From positions 1 through 64,000 of the forward strand of contig NZ_CABVQK010000020.1 of the NCBI RefSeq assembly GCF_902499335.1: a stretch of DNA of 64,000 nucleotides, in the 5' to 3' direction. The position numbers and the translations under genes are program-made. Positions 34,619-43,970 of this stretch are shown one piece after another. Origin of the DNA: Burkholderia lata (lineage in GTDB: Bacteria > Pseudomonadota > Gammaproteobacteria > Burkholderiales > Burkholderiaceae). The notes beneath the pieces are model-generated. The model was not told the origin of the DNA. It did not search any database and saw nothing but the letters and a program-made list of their open reading frames with translations. Numbering within the stretch: the stretch's first letter is position 1; the number at the start of each line of letters is the position of its first letter.

Positions 34619-35053
34619 CGCATACTCCTTTGCTCGGTTCACATTGAATGGAATGAACCGTAGCAGTGGATATTGCAGCCAATCTATAGGACCGATTCGA
34701 TTTCCGGCGAGTTTTTGTGTTGGAATGTACGATGTTTGTTCATCGCTCAACCGAGAATGGATATGAATCGAGTCGGGTTGGCGAGAGCGTGGATTCGGCC
34801 GTGATGACTGCGGCCGTGTCGGGCTGAATCGGCGGGATCGCGCGCCGGATGGTTCGGATATCGGACTGCGCGGGGCGGGAAGCCTAAGGTTTAGAGGGAG
34901 TCGTGCGGAGCCGGCGGTCGTTGTCGATACAGCGCGTGCATCATTATTGAATTCCCGATGCCGAATTCATGTGCGATTGACGGATGCTTGCAGTTGAGGG
35001 GTGACGGGCGCGCGGGTGTTTGATTGTTCAAACGCCCGCGTGGCCCCGGCACC
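34619..35053. other. Intergenic region upstream of hcp
   Basis: No gene is supported. It contains the hcp promoter (not assigned) and, at 35011-35040, the hairpin after thiD. Confidence 0.4.
35011..35040 (-). terminator. Hairpin downstream of thiD
   Basis: CGCGGGTGTTTGA (35011-35023) pairs with TCAAACGCCCGCG (35028-35040), one mismatch, loop of 4. There is no clear T-tract on the minus strand, so its strength is uncertain. Confidence 0.45.
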
Positions 35054-35920
35054 TCAATGCCGGTGCGACGTCCTCGGCACCGGGTCGGCCTTCACGGCTG
35101 GCGGCGTGTCCGAGTCTTCGTTGCTGCGCGCCCAGAAGAACCGGTCGGGCAGGTGCGCACCCATGCCGGGCCGGAACGCGTCGCGGACAGCCTGGTACAG
35201 GTACTCCTGCGCCTCACGGACCGCCTCGGGCGGCTCCTGGCCGTTCGCGAGCAGCGCCGCGATGGCCGCGCCCAGCGTGTCGGTGATGCCCATCAGCCGG
35301 TGCGGCGAGCGATCCCACATGTCCTCGCGAAGCTGGCCTTCCTCGCCGTACAGCGTGTTGACGAGCCGGTGCGATCCCATCTCGGACGACAGGATGTACT
35401 CGCAGCCCTGCGACAGCAGGTGCGAGACGGCCGCGTCGAGATTCGGTGCCTCGGCGTCGCCGTCCGGCTGCGCGAGTGCGATCAGCGTGGCGTAGTCGGC
35501 GACCAGCAGCGTGGTTTGCGGCGCCAACAGGTCGGCGATCGATTCGCGCAGGTCGTCGGCCGCGAGCACGTGCTCGTCGTCGAGCGTGAAGTCCGGTGCG
35601 AGCACGAGCGGCACGCCGTCGTAGTCGGCGACGACCTCGGCGATCGCGCTCACGACTTCCGCGCGCGTTGCCGCGCCAATCTTGAACGCCGCGACCGGCA
35701 TGTCTTCGAGCAGCATGCGCGCCTGGGCGGCGACCACGTCGGGATCGAGGCCGGTCACTTCGTCGCAGGCGGCCGAGTCGCGCACGGTGTAGCCCGTCAG
35801 GACGGACACGCCGTGACAGCCCATGCTCGCCAGGGTCATCAGATCGGCTTGGAGGCCGGAGCCGCCGGTGGGATCGGACAGGCCGAAGGTGAGGACGATC
35901 GGAGGGGCGTTGCTGGACAT
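35054..35920 (-). CDS. thiD: Hydroxymethylpyrimidine / phosphomethylpyrimidine kinase
   Basis: 288 residues from ATG 35920 (MSSNAPPIVLTFGLSDPTGGSGLQADLMTLASMGCHGVSVLTGYTVRD). This is the ribokinase-fold HMP-binding N-terminus of ThiD. The C-terminal ATP and anion-hole region reads GITDTLGAAIAALLANG; ThiD usually has GTGCTLSSAIA here, so the classic GTGC is replaced by GITDT. Phosphorylates HMP and HMP-P in thiamine synthesis. Divergent from the rubredoxin gene. The degenerate anion hole is worth noting, but kinase assignment by overall pattern is good. Confidence 0.82.
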   Translation of the reverse strand: MSSNAPPIVLTFGLSDPTGGSGLQADLMTLASMGCHGVSVLTGYTVRDSAACDEVTGLDPDVVAAQARMLLEDMPVAAFKIGAATRAEVVSAIAEVVADYDGVPLVLAPDFTLDDEHVLAADDLRESIADLLAPQTTLLVADYATLIALAQPDGDAEAPNLDAAVSHLLSQGCEYILSSEMGSHRLVNTLYGEEGQLREDMWDRSPHRLMGITDTLGAAIAALLANGQEPPEAVREAQEYLYQAVRDAFRPGMGAHLPDRFFWARSNEDSDTPPAVKADPVPRTSHRH

Positions 35921-36174
35921 GTAAAAATGGGGCAAGAGAAAAACGGGAAAGCGACGGACATGCGGACGGCGAGGCGAAATGGGCATTTTTGGCCCTGTGT
36001 TGCCCGGCAGGCCGCACTTTTCAGTCATTATGCGGCGGAATCCGGCCCGCACGACGGATTTTTTAGCGCAGCGCAACGTAGTCGCGTTACTCCAGCGCGA
36101 TTGCTAGGCAGTCCGGCCCCGACACGGTACCATCATGGCTCCCGAATTTACCGACTTTCCCGACGCGGCTTAAG

Positions 36175-36345
36175 ATGGAATACAAGAGTTGGATGTGCCT
36201 GATTTGTGGCTGGATTTACGACGAAGAAGCCGGGCTGCCGGAAGAGGGCATTGCCCCGGGCACGCGCTGGGAAGACGTCCCGATCAACTGGACGTGTCCT
36301 GAATGCGGCGCCCGCAAGGAAGACTTCGAGATGGTCCAGATCTGA
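36175..36345 (+). CDS. rubA: Rubredoxin
   Basis: 56 residues. The two iron-binding knuckles MCLICGWIYDEEAG and NWTCPECGARKEDFEMVQI carry all four cysteine ligands in CxxCG spacing. Length is standard. A cytosolic one-electron carrier. ATG 36175 follows a TAAG with no strong RBS. The order thiD (divergent), rubredoxin, hypothetical, algH, ruvX is a conserved Burkholderiales arrangement. Confidence 0.96.
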   Translation: MEYKSWMCLICGWIYDEEAGLPEEGIAPGTRWEDVPINWTCPECGARKEDFEMVQI

Positions 36346-36449
36346 CCGGACCCTTGGCCCACGGACACACCGCTCAGGCCTCGCATCGGCCCGGCGCTCG
36401 CGCGTCGGGGCTTGCGCGAGTGACTTGACGATGACAGGCGCGCGTGTCC

Positions 36450-37751
36450 ATGAGGCCCGAACCGGCAAACGTTCCCCACCCTGACGCACTGCCCAACCCG
36501 CGCGGCGGGGCCGTGCGCGCGGCCGACGCATGGCTTGCGGCGGCCGCCGAAGCCTTCGAGCATCGCGACGACGCGGCCGCGCCGCTATCCGCTGCGGCGG
36601 CCGTGCTGGCGGAAGCCGGCTGGCTGCCGGCCGCGCGTTTCGCGGGGCAGTTGGCGGCTGCCGTGCCGCTCGTCGCCGCCGAGCCGACTTCGGCCGGCTG
36701 GCGTGCCGCGCTGCGCGATTTCCGCGCGGCGGTCGCACGCCACAACCTGCGCGAGCTCGCCTGCTCGCCCGTTCTCTTCGAACATTTCCGAGCGTTGCGT
36801 GCGCAAAGCGCCGCCGACCTGCGCGCGAACGCGCCGCTCGACGCGCTCGCGCTCGTCGGCCGCGCGGTGCCGCCAGCCACGCTGCGCGCACTGCCGGATG
36901 CGGTCGCGACCCGGATTCGTGCCCGCTACGAACAGGCGCTGCTTGGCGTACTGCGCGCGGAACACGGTGCACCCGACGCGGCACTCGACGAACTCGACGC
37001 GATGCTGGCCGCGCTCGCCGGCGACGATCCATACGATTTCTGGCGGCTCGCGGCCGCGTGCGTGCGCGCGCTGCGCGCCAGCGGCGCGCCCGAGCTGAAG
37101 CGCTTTCTCGCACGCACGAACCTGCTGCTCGGCGAGCACGCACAAGGCCGGCGCAGTGCGCCGCCCGAACTCGTGCGCGAGACGGTGGCGCTGCTGTGGC
37201 GCGATTTCGCGCTGTTCGGCGCCGCGGCCGAGGATGTCGCGCTCGTCGACGTGCTGCACGACTACGGGCTGACGGTCGACTGGCACGTCGCCGGCACGCC
37301 CGCGTCCGAAGCGCTGTGGGAGGCCGATGCCGCCCGGGCCGAGCACGACGCGGTTGCCGCCGCGCCGACCCGCGCGCTCGGGGTCGTGACGGTCAATGCG
37401 CATGCCTATGAGGATTTCCTGCAGACGGCAGATGCATCGATGGCCGACCTCGCTGTCGATCCGGCCGCAGCCGACGCGAGTGCGGCATGGCATGCGTCCG
37501 GCGCCGCCTACCGGGTCGGTACGGCTGCGTGCGCGCTCGGGCTCGGTCACGCGGCGCTCCTGGCCGACACGCTCGGCCTGGCGTGGCGGCGTGCGGCGCA
37601 CGGCGTGCGGCTTGCCGACGGCGGCCTCGATGCGCACGGCCACGCGTCCGACATGCTGCGCGCGGCGCTGCTGAAGATCGCGGCCGGCGTTGCGCCGCCG
37701 GACCTCACCGCGGCGTCCGGCGCGCTCGGCGCGGTGCTCGGCCGGGCCTGA
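36450..37751 (+). CDS. Conserved Ala-rich hypothetical protein
   Basis: 433 residues from ATG 36450 (a GTG 6 nt upstream is possible). It is helical throughout, Ala/Leu/Arg-rich, with no signal peptide and no membrane span. No domain is recognised with confidence. The general all-helical pattern recalls the N-terminal part of ChpA/FimL-like twitching-motility proteins, but no catalytic or Hpt histidine motif could be pointed to, so this is only a suggestion. It lies between rubredoxin and algH. Confidence 0.65.
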   Translation: MRPEPANVPHPDALPNPRGGAVRAADAWLAAAAEAFEHRDDAAAPLSAAAAVLAEAGWLPAARFAGQLAAAVPLVAAEPTSAGWRAALRDFRAAVARHNLRELACSPVLFEHFRALRAQSAADLRANAPLDALALVGRAVPPATLRALPDAVATRIRARYEQALLGVLRAEHGAPDAALDELDAMLAALAGDDPYDFWRLAAACVRALRASGAPELKRFLARTNLLLGEHAQGRRSAPPELVRETVALLWRDFALFGAAAEDVALVDVLHDYGLTVDWHVAGTPASEALWEADAARAEHDAVAAAPTRALGVVTVNAHAYEDFLQTADASMADLAVDPAAADASAAWHASGAAYRVGTAACALGLGHAALLADTLGLAWRRAAHGVRLADGGLDAHGHASDMLRAALLKIAAGVAPPDLTAASGALGAVLGRA

Positions 37752-37932
37752 CGAACAAGGGGACGAACACGCGGCGGCGGCCCTTGTCGCACGGGCCCGC
37801 AACACGCTGCCGACACCGCCCGCGCGCGTGTTAGAGTGCCGTGTGATCCGTGCGCGCCGTTGCCAGCGCGGCGGGCGTTGCTTGTTGATCGCGGCCCGGT
37901 CAGGCCGCGGCGTCTTTGCTAAAATTCAAACC

Positions 37933-38511
37933 ATGTCAAAGCCTTCCGATCGCATCAATCTCACCAACCAGTTCCTGATCGCCATGCCGAACATGGCCGA
38001 TCCGACGTTCTCGGGAACGGTGGTCTACCTTTGCGATCACAGCGAGCGCGGTGCGCTCGGCCTCGTCATCAATCGTCCTACCGACATCGACCTCGAATCG
38101 CTGTTCAACCGCATCGACCTGAAGCTCGACATCGAGCCGCTGCTGCACATCCCGGTGTACTTCGGCGGCCCGGTCCAGACCGAGCGCGGTTTCGTGCTGC
38201 ACGAGCCGGTGGAGGGCGCGAGCTACAACTCGTCGATGTCCGTCGAGGGCGGGCTGGAGATGACCACGTCGAAGGACGTGCTCGAGGCGGTCGCGACGGG
38301 CACCGGCCCGAAGCGCTTCCTGCTGACGCTCGGCCATGCAGGCTGGGGGGCAGGGCAGCTCGAGGAAGAAATTTCCCGCAACGGCTGGCTCACCGTGGCC
38401 GCCGATCCGCGCATCGTGTTCGACACGCCGGCCGAAGAACGCTTCGAAGCCGCACTCGGCCTGCTCGGCGTCAGCTCGTCGATGCTGTCCGGCGAAGCAG
38501 GGCACGCATGA
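37933..38511 (+). CDS. algH: YqgE/AlgH family protein (UPF0301)
   Basis: 192 residues from ATG 37933 (MSKPSDRINLTNQFLIAMPNMADPTFSGTVVYLCDHSERGALGLVINRPT), the hallmark N-terminus of AlgH/YqgE. YFGGPVQTERGFVLH and LTLGHAGWGAGQLEEEI are also family words. Biochemical role is unsettled; linked to alginate regulation in Pseudomonas. The stop overlaps the ruvX start (ATGA), a pairing widely conserved. Confidence 0.95.
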   Translation: MSKPSDRINLTNQFLIAMPNMADPTFSGTVVYLCDHSERGALGLVINRPTDIDLESLFNRIDLKLDIEPLLHIPVYFGGPVQTERGFVLHEPVEGASYNSSMSVEGGLEMTTSKDVLEAVATGTGPKRFLLTLGHAGWGAGQLEEEISRNGWLTVAADPRIVFDTPAEERFEAALGLLGVSSSMLSGEAGHA

Positions 38512-38957
38512 GTGGCGCGAGCGCGCGCGATGCGACGCTCCTCGCGTTCGACTACGGCGAAAAGCGTATCGGCGTCGCGATCGGCAATGCGCTGACGCGC
38601 TCGGCCCGTGCGCTCGTCGTGATCCAGAACCTGAACCGCGAACACCGCTTCAAGGCGGTCGGCGACCTGCTGGCCGAATGGCGGCCGGACGCGCTCGTCG
38701 TCGGCCTGCCGATGCATCCGGACGGCACGCCGCACGACATGACGCAGCAGGCGAAGCGCTTCGGCAACCAGCTGAACGGCCGCTTCGGGCTGCCCGTCAC
38801 GTGGGTCGACGAGCGCTATTCGTCGGTCGAGGCCGAGGCCGGGCTGCGCGAGCGCAACGTGCGCGGCCGAGCCCGGGCCGAGATGCTCGATGCCGAGGCG
38901 GCGCGCGTCATCCTTCAACAGTATCTCGATCAATTGTCCGACCATGAGCACCATTGA
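38508..38957 (+). CDS. ruvX: Holliday junction resolvase-like RuvX (YqgF)
   Basis: 149 residues from ATG 38508. The RNase H-fold motifs are LLAFDYGEKRIGVAIGNALT, LVVGLPMHPDGTPHDMT, WVDERYSSVEAE and LDAEAARVILQQYL; acidic active-site residues are present. YqgF acts in 16S rRNA 5'-end maturation and has been proposed as a resolvase. It overlaps both algH and pyrR. Confidence 0.95.
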   Translation: MSGASARDATLLAFDYGEKRIGVAIGNALTRSARALVVIQNLNREHRFKAVGDLLAEWRPDALVVGLPMHPDGTPHDMTQQAKRFGNQLNGRFGLPVTWVDERYSSVEAEAGLRERNVRGRARAEMLDAEAARVILQQYLDQLSDHEHH

Positions 38958-39456
38958 CGCCGAGGCGCTTTACCGCGTCCTGCTCGACCAGATCCGCGCC
39001 GCGTATGGCACGGCTTTCGCCGAACCGGGCGGCCCGCGGCTCGCCGGTATTTACAGCGGTGGCGCATGGCTTGCCGAGCGCCTCGCGCGCGATCTCGGCG
39101 CGCTGGCGTTCGGCGTCGTGAACGTCGCGCTGCACCGTGACGATTACGCGAAGAAGGGGCTGCACAGCCAGGCCAGCCCGACGTCGTTGCCGTTCGAGGT
39201 CGACGGCGCGCGCATCGTGCTCGTCGACGACGTGCTGTATACCGGGCGCACCGTGCGCGCGGCACTCAACGAGCTGTTCGACTACGGCCGTCCGGCTGCG
39301 GTCGAGCTCGCCGTGCTCGCCGATCGCGGCGGCCGCGAACTGCCGGTCGCCGCGCGCTTCGCGGGCGGCGCGCTCGACGTGCCGGCCGGCGCGACGCTCG
39401 TGCTCGCGCGCGACGATGCGCAGTTCACGCTGCGCGTCGAGGCGCACGGCGCCTGA
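38944..39456 (+). CDS. pyrR: Pyrimidine operon regulator / uracil phosphoribosyltransferase PyrR
   Basis: 170 residues from ATG 38944, overlapping ruvX by 14 bp. The PRPP-binding loop is ARIVLVDDVLYTGRTVRAALNEL and the PyrR-type start is LAGIYSGGAWLAERLARDLG. In Gram-positives PyrR attenuates pyr mRNA; in beta-proteobacteria this is unproven. The gene lies 73 bp upstream of pyrB. No PyrR-binding loop was identified in that gap. Confidence 0.92.
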   Translation: MSTIDAEALYRVLLDQIRAAYGTAFAEPGGPRLAGIYSGGAWLAERLARDLGALAFGVVNVALHRDDYAKKGLHSQASPTSLPFEVDGARIVLVDDVLYTGRTVRAALNELFDYGRPAAVELAVLADRGGRELPVAARFAGGALDVPAGATLVLARDDAQFTLRVEAHGA

Positions 39457-39529
39457 ACGACACGCGAACCGTATCCCGGGCCGCTGGTTTGCACCGCGGC
39501 CCGTTTGCATAGTTGGAATCACGCACACC

Positions 39530-40561
39530 ATGACCACCGACACCACTGGCCGCACCGGCAATCCCGCCGCGGCCGCGAGCCCCGACCGGTTCCGCTACGG
39601 CTTCCTGAAGGGCAACCCGCAGCTCACGAAAAACGGCGAGCTGAAGCACCTGCTGTCGATCGAGGGCCTGCCGCGCTCGATCGTCAACCACATCCTCGAT
39701 ACGGCCGAGCAGTTCGTCAGCGTGACGGACCGTGAAGTGAAGAAGGTGCCGCTGCTGCGCGGCAAGTCCGTGTTCAACCTGTTCTTCGAGAACTCGACGC
39801 GCACGCGCACGACCTTCGAGATTGCCGCGACGCGCCTGTCGGCCGACGTGCTGAACCTGAACATCAATGCGTCGTCGACGAGCAAGGGCGAATCGCTGCT
39901 CGACACGATCAACAACCTGTCGGCGATGCATGCCGACCTGTTCGTCGTGCGTCACGCATCGAGCGGCGCACCGTACCTGATCGCCGAGCACTGCGCACCG
40001 CACGTGCACGTGATCAACGCCGGCGACGGCCGCCATGCGCACCCGACGCAGGGCCTGCTCGACATGTACACGATCCGTCACTACAAGCGCGACTTCACGA
40101 AGCTGCGCGTGGCGATCGTCGGCGACATCCTGCATTCGCGCGTCGCGCGCTCCGACATCCACGCACTGACCACGCTCGGCGTGCCGGAAGTGCGCGCGAT
40201 CGGCCCGCGCACGCTGCTGCCCGGCGGTCTCGAGCAGATGGGCGTGAAGGTGTTCCACAACCTCGACGAAGGGCTGAAGGGCGTCGACGTGATCATCATG
40301 CTGCGTCTGCAGAACGAGCGGATGAGCGGCGCGCTGCTGCCTTCCGCGCAGGAATACTTCAAGACCTGGGGCCTGACGCCCGAGCGCCTCGCGCTCGCCG
40401 CGCCCGACGCGATCGTGATGCACCCGGGCCCGATGAACCGCGGCGTCGAGATCGATTCGCAGGTCGCCGATGGCCCGCAGTCGGTGATCCTCAACCAGGT
40501 CACGTTCGGTATCGCCGTGCGGATGGCGGTGATGGGCATCGTCGCCGGCAACAGCGACTGA
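39530..40561 (+). CDS. pyrB: Aspartate carbamoyltransferase catalytic chain
   Basis: 343 residues from ATG 39530. Carbamoyl-phosphate loop STRTRTTFEIA, then SSTSKGESLLDT, HAHPTQGLLDM and MLRLQNERM for aspartate binding. It condenses carbamoyl phosphate with aspartate in UMP synthesis. The slightly long N-terminus and the following inactive pyrC' match the class of bacterial ATCases that assemble with a pseudo-dihydroorotase. Confidence 0.96.
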   Translation: MTTDTTGRTGNPAAAASPDRFRYGFLKGNPQLTKNGELKHLLSIEGLPRSIVNHILDTAEQFVSVTDREVKKVPLLRGKSVFNLFFENSTRTRTTFEIAATRLSADVLNLNINASSTSKGESLLDTINNLSAMHADLFVVRHASSGAPYLIAEHCAPHVHVINAGDGRHAHPTQGLLDMYTIRHYKRDFTKLRVAIVGDILHSRVARSDIHALTTLGVPEVRAIGPRTLLPGGLEQMGVKVFHNLDEGLKGVDVIIMLRLQNERMSGALLPSAQEYFKTWGLTPERLALAAPDAIVMHPGPMNRGVEIDSQVADGPQSVILNQVTFGIAVRMAVMGIVAGNSD

Positions 40562-40613
40562 GCCCGCATTCGCGCATCCTTATTCACGCAATCAACGCAT
40601 TCACAGACAGCGC

Positions 40614-41891
40614 ATGAAGATTCAAATCAAAGGCGGCACGCTGGTCGACCCGGTCGCCGGCACCGAGCGGCAGGCCGACGTTTTCGTCGCGGACGGCAAG
40701 ATCGCCGCGCTCGGCACGGCGCCGGCCGGTTTCACCGCGGACAGGACGATCGACGCATCGGGCCTGATCGTCGCGCCCGGCCTCGTCGACCTGTGCGCGC
40801 GGCTGCGCGAGCCCGGCTACGAGCACAAGGCGACGCTCGCGTCCGAGATGGCCGCGGCCGTCGCGGGCGGCGTCACGACCCTCGTGTGCCCGCCGGATAC
40901 CGATCCCGTGCTCGACGAGCCGGGCCTCGTCGAGATGCTCAAGTTCCGCGCGCACAACCTGCACCAGGCAAACGTGCATCCGCTCGGCGCGCTGACGGTC
41001 GGCCTCAAGGGTGAAGTGATCACCGAGATGGTCGCGCTGACCGAGTCCGGCTGCGTCGGCTTCACGCAGGCCAACGTGCCGGTGCGCGACACGCAGGTGT
41101 TGCTGCGTGCGCTGCAGTACGCGAGCACCTACGGCTACACCACGTGGCTGCGCCCGCAAGACGCATTCATCGGCCGCGGCGGCGTCGCCGCGAGCGGCGC
41201 GCTGGCGTCGCGGCTCGGGCTGTCCGGCGTGCCGGTCGCGGCCGAGACGATCGCGCTGCACACGATCTTCGAACTGATGCGCGTGACGGGCGCACGCGTG
41301 CACCTCGCGCGGCTGTCGTCGTCGGCCGGCCTCGCGCTCGTGCGCGCGGCGAAGGCCGAAGGGCTGCCCGTGACCTGCGACGTTGGCGTGAACCATCTGC
41401 ATCTGATCGACGTCGACATCGGCTACTTCGATTCGCAGTTCCGGCTCGATCCGCCGCTGCGCAGCGAGCGCGATCGCGAAGCGATTCGCGTGGCGCTCGC
41501 CGACGGCACGATCGACGCGATCTGCTCCGACCACACGCCGGTCGACGACGACGAGAAGCTGCTGCCGTTCGGCGAAGCGACGCCGGGCGCGACGGGGCTC
41601 GAACTGCTGCTGTCGCTGACGTTGAAGTGGGCGGACGAGACGCGCACCCCGCTCGCACAGGCGCTGCGCCGCATCACGTCCGCACCGGCCGACGTGCTGC
41701 AGCTGCCGGCCGGCCGCCTGGCCGAGGGCAGCGCAGCCGACCTGTGCGTGTTCGACCCGCGTGCGCACTGGCGCGTCGAGCCGCGCGCGCTGAAGAGCCA
41801 GGGCCACAACTCGCCGTTCCTCGGCTACGAACTGCCCGCCAGCGTGCGCACGACGCTCGTCGCCGGACAGATCGCGTTCGAGCGCAACTGA
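40614..41891 (+). CDS. pyrX: Dihydroorotase-like protein lacking zinc ligands (PyrC' / PyrX), probable ATCase partner
   Basis: 425 residues, full DHOase length. The metal motif that should read DLHVHLREPG is DLCARLREPGYEH here, so both zinc-binding histidines are replaced. The C-terminal loop is SDHTPVDDDEKLLPFGEATPGATGLE. In Pseudomonas such a PyrC' is inactive and is required for assembly of the PyrB dodecamer; the same is inferred here. A working dihydroorotase must be encoded elsewhere. It lies 52 bp after pyrB. Confidence 0.9.
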   Translation: MKIQIKGGTLVDPVAGTERQADVFVADGKIAALGTAPAGFTADRTIDASGLIVAPGLVDLCARLREPGYEHKATLASEMAAAVAGGVTTLVCPPDTDPVLDEPGLVEMLKFRAHNLHQANVHPLGALTVGLKGEVITEMVALTESGCVGFTQANVPVRDTQVLLRALQYASTYGYTTWLRPQDAFIGRGGVAASGALASRLGLSGVPVAAETIALHTIFELMRVTGARVHLARLSSSAGLALVRAAKAEGLPVTCDVGVNHLHLIDVDIGYFDSQFRLDPPLRSERDREAIRVALADGTIDAICSDHTPVDDDEKLLPFGEATPGATGLELLLSLTLKWADETRTPLAQALRRITSAPADVLQLPAGRLAEGSAADLCVFDPRAHWRVEPRALKSQGHNSPFLGYELPASVRTTLVAGQIAFERN

Positions 41892-41910
41892 ACCACGCCG
41901 GACCCTCGCC

Positions 41911-42768
41911 ATGACCGCCATTCGGAAACTGCGTCTCGTTTTTCACCTGTTGCGCGGCATGGCGATCGTCGCGCTGCGTTTTTCGCACGTCACGCCCGCG
42001 CGGCGCGCCGAGATGACGCGCCGCTGGTCGCTCAAGCTGCTGCGGATCTGCGGGATGCGCCTCGTCGTCCATAACGACGGCGCGCGGCTCGACGCGAGTG
42101 CGCTCGTGGTCGGCAATCACGTGTCCTGGCTCGACATCTATACGGTCAACGCGTGGCGGCCGACGCCGTTCGTGTCGAAGGCCGAGGTGCGGCAATGGCC
42201 AGTCGTCGGCTGGCTTGCCGAAAAGCTCGACACCGTGTTCCTGCAGCGCGAGAAGCGTACCGAGGCGATGCGGGTCATGCACGAGATGGCCGAGCGCCTG
42301 CGCAACGGCGGGCTGATGTGCGTGTTTCCGGAAGGGACGACGACCGACGGGCAGGAACTGCTGCCGTTCCATGCGAACCTGTTCCAGGCCGCGGTGTCGG
42401 CCGGCTGCGCGGTGCAGCCGATCTGCCTGATGTACGAGGATGCGCAGCGGCGGCAGTCGGTCGCGCCGGCCTACACGGGTGAGCTGGCGCTTGGCAAGTC
42501 GCTCGACATGGTGTTGCGCGGCGGTCCGCTCGTCGCGCACCTTTACGTGTGCGAACCGATCGCGCCGGGTGGCGACCGGCGGGCGACGTCCGCGGCGGCG
42601 CGCGACGCGATCGCGGCTGCGCTCGTGAAGCTGCAGGCAAACGTCGGCAAGCCGACGGCCGAGTCGCTCGAGGAACTGGCGAGACATGCCTATCCGGCAA
42701 CCGAGCTCGGCGCCGGCGCGGCAGGCCATGAGGCGGCCGACGCACCCGTGCCGGGGCGCGAGGGTTGA
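41911..42768 (+). CDS. 1-acyl-glycerol-3-phosphate acyltransferase (PlsC-like)
   Basis: 285 residues. The catalytic HX4D is in VGNHVSWLDIYTVN and the phosphate-binding motif is in CVFPEGTTTDG. An N-terminal hydrophobic helix is a membrane association element. It acylates lysophosphatidate or a related lyso-lipid at the inner membrane. It lies 19 bp behind pyrC'. Confidence 0.9.
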   Translation: MTAIRKLRLVFHLLRGMAIVALRFSHVTPARRAEMTRRWSLKLLRICGMRLVVHNDGARLDASALVVGNHVSWLDIYTVNAWRPTPFVSKAEVRQWPVVGWLAEKLDTVFLQREKRTEAMRVMHEMAERLRNGGLMCVFPEGTTTDGQELLPFHANLFQAAVSAGCAVQPICLMYEDAQRRQSVAPAYTGELALGKSLDMVLRGGPLVAHLYVCEPIAPGGDRRATSAAARDAIAAALVKLQANVGKPTAESLEELARHAYPATELGAGAAGHEAADAPVPGREG

Positions 42769-42800
42769 CGCGCTTCCCGGCTCCGCGAATCAGCCTTTGA

Positions 42801-43640
42801 TCACTCTCCGCCCGGCGCGCGGCACGCTTCGCACGGCACCTGCGTGACCGTGCGCTGTGCCGGATCGGCCGTCAGCCGCACGGCCGACAGCTGGTTACCC
42901 CACACACACCCCGAATCGAGCGCGACGACGTTCTCGCGCACCATCAGGCCGAGCGCGGCCCAGTGTCCGAACACGACCGTCACGTCCTCCGTACGGCGAC
43001 CCGGTACGTCGAACCACGGCAGGTAGCCGGGCGGCGCGCTGTCGGGGCCGCCGTTCGCCTTGAATTCCATCGCACCGTCTGGCGTGCAGAAGCGCACGCG
43101 CGTGAATGCGTTGAACGCGACGCGCATCCGGTCGCGTTTCTTCAGATCCGGGCTCCATTGATTCGGCTCGTTGCCGTACAGCTTCTGCAGCGTGTCGCGC
43201 CAGTCGGGTGCGCGCAGCGCCCGCTGGAGTTCGTCGGCGAGTTCGAGCACGAGCGTGGCATCCCACTGCGGCAGCACGCCGGCATGTACGAGCAACATCC
43301 CGTTCTCCGCATGCACGAACGGCCGGTGGCGGACCCAGTCGAGCAGCGCGTCGGCATCGGGTGCGTCGAGGATCTCGCCGATGGTGTCGCCCGGGCGTTC
43401 GGTGCGCAGGCCGGCGGAGACCGCAAGCAGGTGGAGGTCATGATTGCCGAGCACGACGGTCGCGCGCGGGCCGAGGTCGACGAGTGCGCGCAGCGCGGCG
43501 AGAGAGTCCGGGCCGCGGTTGACGACGTCGCCGGCGATCCACAGCGGCGTGTCGGCGGGCGCTGAAAGCTTTTCGATCAGCGACTGGAAAGCGGAATGAC
43601 AGCCCTGGATGTCGCCGATGGCGATGGGGGGGGGAAGCAT
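42801..43640 (-). CDS. apaH: Symmetrical diadenosine tetraphosphatase ApaH
   Basis: 279 residues from ATG 43640 (MLPPPIAIGDIQGCHSAF). PPP-family metal motifs GDIQG, GDVVNRGP and GNHDLHLLAV are in order, and HAGVLPQWD follows. It hydrolyses Ap4A to two ADP. It converges with the plsC-like gene (32-bp gap) and is divergent from rfbB. Confidence 0.95.
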   Translation of the reverse strand: MLPPPIAIGDIQGCHSAFQSLIEKLSAPADTPLWIAGDVVNRGPDSLAALRALVDLGPRATVVLGNHDLHLLAVSAGLRTERPGDTIGEILDAPDADALLDWVRHRPFVHAENGMLLVHAGVLPQWDATLVLELADELQRALRAPDWRDTLQKLYGNEPNQWSPDLKKRDRMRVAFNAFTRVRFCTPDGAMEFKANGGPDSAPPGYLPWFDVPGRRTEDVTVVFGHWAALGLMVRENVVALDSGCVWGNQLSAVRLTADPAQRTVTQVPCEACRAPGGE

Positions 43641-43779
43641 GAGGGTCGGATCGTGACGAATCGGGATGAAAAGGGAGAAAGGCCGCCGGACACCGGTGCG
43701 GCGCAACCATTGTTCCGCATCGGACCGGTGATGGGCCGCCGCGCAAGGGGCCCGGGCGCTGTATCAAGTTGTTAGCAGC

Positions 43780-43840
43780 ATGGAGTTGTCGCCGGCTGGA
43801 TTCCTATAATTGACATTTTCCCTCCGAAATTAACATCGCG
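43780..43840 (+). promoter_or_regulatory. AT-rich promoter region of the rfb / O-antigen operon
   Basis: TATAAT at 43805-43810 followed directly by TTGACA (43810-43815) and TAACAT (43831-43836). Either hexamer set could be used, but neither has both ideal boxes at 17 bp. It is located 130-190 bp before rfbB. Confidence 0.4.
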
Positions 43841-43970
43841 TGACCTTGCCGGTCATGGTGACCGGTTAAAATGCCGGGCCTGATCGGCCGAGACTTGGCC
43901 ACTGTGACATGACAAGAAGTGCGATGAGCGCCTGCCAGGCGCGCCGCACATTATTACGAGAGGACGTTTC

